Below, in pieces: positions 19,719-24,457 of a stretch of DNA of 24,457 bases; the stretch's first letter is position 1, and each line of letters opens with the position of its first letter. Under the pieces are notes generated by a model that searched no databases, was not told the DNA's origin, and saw only the letters and a list, made by a program, of their open reading frames with translations. The translations under genes were made by a program, and so were the position numbers. The stretch comes from Pelargonium nanum (lineage: Eukaryota > Streptophyta > Magnoliopsida > Geraniales > Geraniaceae), in assembly GCA_036897485.1 (NCBI GenBank), contig JAYMTF010001297.1, forward strand, positions 1 through 24,457, written 5' to 3'.

Positions 19719-22697
19719 TTAAAGCTTGTCTTCGAACTCGGAGAGTGGTGTCATCTGCTCCTTCAAACCCTTCCTCTTCCTGATGTCAGCAACAAGAACT
19801 GATGCTTGTGAGCCAGCTTCCAAAGGATCTGCTGCCATCATATCCCAGTGATCAAACACGCACTGAGGGAAAGCCTGGCCAGAAGTTGCGGCACGAAGAG
19901 TTTCGGAGAATCCGAAAGACGAGATGACGGGCAGGTAGGCCTTGATGTTGTAGAGTGGAGTACCTGGCCTCTGCATTTCTTCGAAGACGTGACCACGTTT
20001 CTGATTCAGGACACTGTAGATACCACCAAGAGCCTGCTCGGGTGCTTGGATCTCAACAAGGTAGACAGGCTCAAGGAGTCTAGGCTTGGCTGTGAGCTGG
20101 GAGGCGTAGATGACCCTCCTGGCTGTGGGGATGACCTGACCACCACCTCTGTGGATAGCATCAGCGTGAAGAACAACATCACAGACTTCAAAGCAAATAC
20201 CTCTCATGTTCTCCTCAGCCAAAGCACCTTCCTTGGAAGCCCACTGGAAACCAGCAACAACAGAATCCTTGATTTCATTAAGGTACTGGACTCCCTTACA
20301 CATGTCGACAACCATGTTGGGGCCGGTAGTCTCAGGGCCGAAGCACCAAATCTTCTTGGCAAGATCCTTGTCCCAACCGAATTCCTCGGACAAGATCTTG
20401 GAGCGAACTTTAGGGTCATCTCTTGGGCCAATACGACCATCATCAATGGCCTCTGGGAGACCTTCCTCCAAAGGTCGGGCTTCCATGTAAAGACGGTTGT
20501 GCTTGTTGGGGGACTTGCTCATAACTGTACGGGAGGCCCTCTCAAGAACCGTCTCACGGAAGGCAACCACAGGATCTGATCTGATGATCGGAGCACCTCC
20601 CATGAAATCGTCCACTAAATCCTTCAAACAGATCTCAAGGTGAAGCTCTCCGGCACCAGCAATGATGTGCTCGCCAGATTCCTCAATAGTACAGACAACC
20701 ATAGGATCAGACTTGGCCAAACGTTTCAAACCTTCCACAAGCTTGGGAAGATCAGAGGCAACCTTGCACTGCACGGCAACACGTACAACAGGTGAGACAG
20801 AAAACTTCATGGCACGGATTGGATGGGCATCAACTTCCTTCTCATTTGTCAAAGTAGCATTCTTGGTGATATATTGATCCAACCCAACCATAGCAACAGT
20901 GTTACCACAGGGCACATCTTCAACAGTCTCCTGTTTCTTTCCCATCCAGATGACAGTTCTCTGGACACTCTTCACATATAAATCCTTCTTCTCCCCAGGA
21001 ACATAGTTGGGACCCATGATTCTGACCTTCATACCAGTTGCAATCTTGCCAGCAAACACACGACCAAAGGCAAAGAATCTACCCTTGTCGGAGGCTGGAA
21101 TCATCTTAGAGACATAGAGCATCAGAGGACCATCAGGGTCACAGTTCCTAATAGCATTAGCATACTGATCATCAAGAGGACCCTCATACAAGTTCTCAAC
21201 ACGGTACCTCTGGGCAGTAGAAGGGGATGGCAGATGAAAGATCATCATCTCTAGAAGGGCAGTACTGGCAGGAAGCCAATTCTGCATGACACGCTTCATC
21301 AGCGCCTTGCCCATCAGCTCCTTTTCATCGCTCTTCATTGTAATCCCAAGCTTTTTCAACATGGGCCAGAGCTTATCCTTCTGATCATTCATACAAGTGG
21401 TGATAATCTGCTTGATGGGTTCGTAACAGAACTGAACGAATCCACGCTTGCAGGAAGCAGAGCCGGTGTTCTTGCTGGTCCATTTCTTGGTAGCAGGATC
21501 AAAGAAATTTTCACCCCAGAGACGTTCCATCATCTTAGTCTCGTCAACCCCAAACTTGGAGGCATACATCTTGGCGAAGTTGGTCAATGTAAAAGCCCAA
21601 CCGTGCAGACCAGCTGAGAACGCAACTGTTCCTTTCTCAGGATAAACCTGAACATCACCAAGAAGAGGATCTTCATATGTGGCCATGATGACATTGGCAT
21701 TCTCAATAACCCTAGAAAAACTTTGGTACGCCTCCTCCCCATCAACCTGGAGCTCGAGGAAGCACCTGTCCATCTTGTTAACAGTCAAGACTGGCCTGAT
21801 CCTCTCTCCAAGAGCCTGACGGAGCACAGTCTCTGTTTGCACGCAGACACCCTCAATACAATCGACCACCACAAGGGCACCATCAGTGATACGAAGAGCA
21901 GCTGTAACTTCAGATGAAAAGTCAACGTGTCCAGGTGAATCAATGAGATTGATCAGGTACTCATTCCCATTTCGTTCCCCCTTGTAGCTAGCTAGGGACT
22001 CAGGGGTCATTTCATAGTACAGGGAGATACCAGTAGACTTAATTGTGATACCACGCTCTGCCTCATCAGCGCGAGTATCTGTCATACGGACATCACCAGC
22101 AACTTCTTGGGCAATGATACCAGCAGCAGCAACAAGAGAATCGGTAAGAGTTGATTTTCCTGCAATGACAAAGAATCATACCATTAGGAATTGTATCAAC
22201 AAATTAAATAGAAAATCAACAAGCAATGCTTAAAATATATGTTAAGAAAAACAACAGCTGCTTCATGCATATTTTAGCAATGCTTACTGGATCATCTTCC
22301 ATGTATCTAGAAAAAAGATGATCTTGCGGAAAATAAAAATTTACAAGGAAACAGTGAGATAACTTGAGAGGTAGAGGATGATTACACAAAATAAACATAT
22401 TGCAACTTTGTGAGATCCCAATGAAACGGAGTATAAGTCATATCTCATATGCACATATTAACAATGAAAGGCAAAAAAAACACAAGAAATCATACCATGG
22501 TCAACATGAGCAATAACAGACATATTCCTAATATTGTGCTTGTAGTCCATGATCCTTCTCAACTCTTCAGCTGTGAACTTCACCTGCACAGTTCAAGCAG
22601 TATTGTCCAGTAAGAAAGAGGTAGAGGAAGAAATATATGTGGAAGAAAAAAAGCAATTGAGTACAATTATTAAACAAACTAAAAATATTCTTACCAT
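19719..22697 (-). CDS. EF2: Translation elongation factor 2 (eEF2, LOS1-type), three coding exons
   Basis: Coding exons on the - strand are ATG 22697-22695, 22583-22496 and 22159-19719; the phases join exactly and give 843 residues, the usual plant eEF2 length. eEF2 is the cytosolic GTPase that moves tRNAs and mRNA through the ribosome after peptide bond formation. The spliced start is [18 protein letters not shown]. The P-loop AHVDHGKS is at residues 26-33, and the Thr57 phosphorylation-type site lies in [24 protein letters not shown] is the G3 motif and VNKMDR the G4 motif. The diphthamide histidine is His700 in [12 protein letters not shown]. Domains II-V continue without a gap to the end EFEDKL. 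No residue essential for the family appears to be missing. The start codon is the last three bases of its exon; the first intron follows it directly. Confidence 0.97.
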
Positions 22698-23540
22698 CTT
22701 TGCTAGTCTTGATAGTCACTAACAGCCACAAGTTTTCCTCCAATATAAGAAGTAAGAGCTGCAAATAAAATTATAAAATGGTAAGAGCAGATGAAATAGT
22801 GTATTCACATATCCTATTCAATGAATTATTGAACAGTTGTTACAAACAAAATTAGAGTAAAAGACTTTTAAGTTCAGGTTAAGAACAACATACATTTTTG
22901 AAACAAATCACAAAAAGAAAAGTATACAATCAACGAATTAAAACTATCATATATTATCTAAGCTAAAAGTAACAGATAAACTCTCAGATTCAACAACATG
23001 AAAAACACAAAAACCTAATTTCGAACCAGAAACAGCAGTAAGCATCACTAAAACAAAGTCAATATAAGAATAACACTTCTATATCGCAATATTTGTGTGA
23101 TAAATTCTAAGATTCAACAGTAAGATCAGTACAAATCCGATTAGTATCCGAAACGAGCATAAAATAATACATCAGTGCATGTAGAATCTTCAACGGTAAC
23201 AAATCGAGAAGGAACTGATCAGCACAGATACAGAGAAGCAATTTTTAAACTCAGATCAGATTAAACACAAATCAAACAGGTTTTCATATAAATTCCACCA
23301 TCAACATGCTACATACCACTACAAAAATGAAATCAACAGATCAAAAGAAGCTCACGGTGCAAAAATGAAGAACAGTAGGTAAAAGCAGCTAAAATAGTTT
23401 TGGAAATGGATGTTACAATCGGTGAAATCAACAGATCTACTATAATCAGACAGATTAAAGCACAAAACAATCAAGAATCGAAAAAATATAGGAAGAGAAC
23501 GAACCTGAGAGGGAGGAGATGGTGCGGCTAGCGATGAGAG
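22695..23540 (-). other. eEF2 5' leader with a leader intron
   Basis: The leader appears to be spliced. A first non-coding exon ends at 23505 with the donor TCTCAG|GTTCGT. A long T-rich intron (23504-22759, 746 bp) ends in TTTGCAG, and a second exon (22758-22695) carries the rest of the leader and the ATG. There is no upstream ATG in either leader exon as read. The first exon is rich in C and T (CACTTCACTTCCTCTC), as in highly translated genes. The transcription start near 23540 is estimated from the TATA box. Confidence 0.6.
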
Positions 23541-23567
23541 GAAGTGAAGTGCAAGGCGTCAGTCTAC

Positions 23568-23676
23568 AAATATAAGGGTTTGAGAGAAGATGCTTGAGGG
23601 TATATGCGGCTGAGGTAGCGTTTGGTGTAGCTAGGGTTTTGATTTTGGGTTGGGCTTCCATGGGCCCAAAAGCCCA
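23568..23676 (-). promoter_or_regulatory. eEF2 core promoter: TATA box, telo-box and site II motifs
   Basis: On the - strand a TATA-like TTATATTT lies at 23575-23568 in CCCTTATATTTGTAG. A telo-box AAACCCTA lies at 23639-23632. Further upstream are three site II motifs: AGCCCA/TGGGCT at 23651-23656, the palindrome TGGGCCCA at 23661-23668, and another at 23671-23676. A telo-box next to site II motifs is the hallmark of plant promoters of ribosomal proteins and elongation factors, where TCP and telo-box-binding factors link expression to cell division. Confidence 0.7.
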
Positions 23677-23878
23677 ATACATTTACTTTCTTTGGACAAA
23701 TTTGTGTATGTGTTTTTTATTGTACTACTTTTGGTTGTATTTAGTGTGTCATTTTACTTAGTGTGAGTAGACAGAGTCGATAAAAAGCTATCAAACAAGA
23801 ATACCTGAGTTTATCTGTCTATCATGTTTTAAACTTGCGACCATTATTGTGTCTACTTCTAATAAAAATATAAAAGTA

Positions 23879-24032
23879 ATAATAATAATTATAATAATAA
23901 CAACAGTAAGACTTGAACATATGCAAGGAGGTGGCAATTTTTATTTTTTTGAGTCGTGTTAATACTATGTTTTTTTTTTATATAACAGTTTAATACTATG
24001 TTTTTTTATGTAACAGTTTAATACTATGTTAA
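23879..24032. repeat. AAT microsatellite and short tandem repeat
   Basis: An imperfect (AAT)n tract lies at about 23879-23905. Nearby, AATACTATG followed by a T-run and ATAACAGTTT is repeated: AATACTATG at 23961, 23992 and 24020, with spacings of 31 and 28 bp that differ by the length of the T-run. There is no coding content. Confidence 0.6.
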
Positions 24033-24370
24033 ATGGCTCAATTAGAGCCGATTATTTAAAAGGTTGAAGTACATGGCACAAATTCAAGTCATCTATGGAC
24101 AAGTTGACATGACGTACACAATGCGGTCTACCTGTTTAATATCTATCATCTATGTTCAAAATTATCTGACTCGCCCCGATATATTTGAGTCTAAATTGTC
24201 CATTTTAGATTATGTTAATCTACCAATAAGATTATAACACCTCATTAAAAATAAAAATCGAATGGTTTGCTACGTTCCAATAAATTCATTGTATGTATAA
24301 AATATGACTTCAAAACAACAAATAGTGTAGCTAAAATAATCTATTTGTTTATATAAAATATGTGATGCTT
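24033..24370. other. Intergenic DNA, no feature seen
   Basis: AT-rich sequence with no ORF, no clear repeat structure and no promoter motif that I can support. Confidence 0.5.
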
Positions 24371-24450
24371 CACGACAAACAGGATTCGAACCTTTATTAT
24401 ACCTGCGTAAAAACGAGTGCTTTACCAACCCTTGGGGCCACTCTTTACAA
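24371..24450 (-). mobile_element. tRNA-derived SINE head (or degenerate tRNA-like sequence)
   Basis: On the - strand the segment has a Pol III box A-like TGGCCCCAAGGGTTGG (24440-24425) and a perfect box B GGTTCGAATCC (24392-24382), spaced as in tRNA genes. Between them is GCACTCGTTTTTACGCAGG, typical of plant SINE heads. The acceptor and anticodon stems do not fold into a normal tRNA, so a SINE is more likely than a working tRNA. The 3' part extends to lower coordinates, but its end is not clear. Confidence 0.5.
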
Positions 24451-24457
24451 ATATATA

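Noticed and set aside
19848-20579. A 243-codon + strand ORF inside the eEF2 gene
   Set aside because: It is antisense to the conserved eEF2 coding exon, shows no domain, and is explained by the codon use of eEF2 on the other strand.
24371-24450. A functional tRNA gene
   Set aside because: Box A and box B are present, but the acceptor and anticodon stems do not pair properly, so a SINE head was preferred.
1-24457. CRISPR array, prokaryotic defence system or viral insertion
   Set aside because: No regularly spaced repeats with unique spacers, no phage or viral genes; the window is ordinary plant nuclear DNA with transposons.

Overview
The window is nuclear DNA of a flowering plant, most likely a dicot. 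The evidence is a plant-sized cytosolic elongation factor eEF2 (843 aa once spliced), a plant-specific PORR-domain gene, plant promoter motifs (telo-box AAACCCTA and site II TGGGCY), spliceosomal introns, a plant-type L1 LINE, and very AT-rich intergenic DNA. No prokaryotic or organellar gene organisation is present. The species cannot be named from the sequence.

Layout. About 80-5611 is one nearly full-length plant LINE on the + strand. Its ORF1 is long and open (RRM plus a DUF4283-like region) but has no usable ATG. Its ORF2 (AP endonuclease, reverse transcriptase, C-terminal zf-RVT region) is broken by four in-frame stops and one frameshift. Just after its tail, 5771-5940 and 6183-6248 look like exons of an unrecognised + strand gene, so the LINE may sit in an intron of a gene that starts outside the window. 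From 6249 to 13564 there is an AT-rich gene-poor stretch. Its one notable item is a 27-codon ORF at 10642-10725 in good start context, 112 bp downstream of a TATA box.

The right half holds three genes, all on the - strand, transcribed in the order eEF2 (CDS 22697 to 19719), REV7/MAD2B (17850 to 14783, five exons, 204 aa) and a PORR gene (14743 to 13565, no introns, 392 aa). The REV7 stop codon and the PORR start codon are only 39 nt apart. A telo-box covers the REV7 stop, so PORR must either use a promoter inside REV7 or share a transcript with it. The eEF2 and REV7 upstream regions both carry clusters of site II motifs, and eEF2 also has a telo-box and a TATA box. This fits coordinated expression in dividing cells: translation elongation for one gene, translesion synthesis for the other.

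The REV7 locus is rich in small repeats. Two hAT-like non-autonomous elements lie in its introns (15071-15557 and 16188-16391), a third lies just upstream of its promoter motifs (17992-18367), and a tandem repeat of about 126 bp lies in intron 2. At the right edge, 24371-24450 looks like the head of a tRNA-derived SINE on the - strand.

I found no clear evidence of a previously undescribed system. The most interesting points are the REV7-PORR junction, the cluster of related hAT-like elements, the possible host gene interrupted by the LINE, and the isolated short ORF at 10642.
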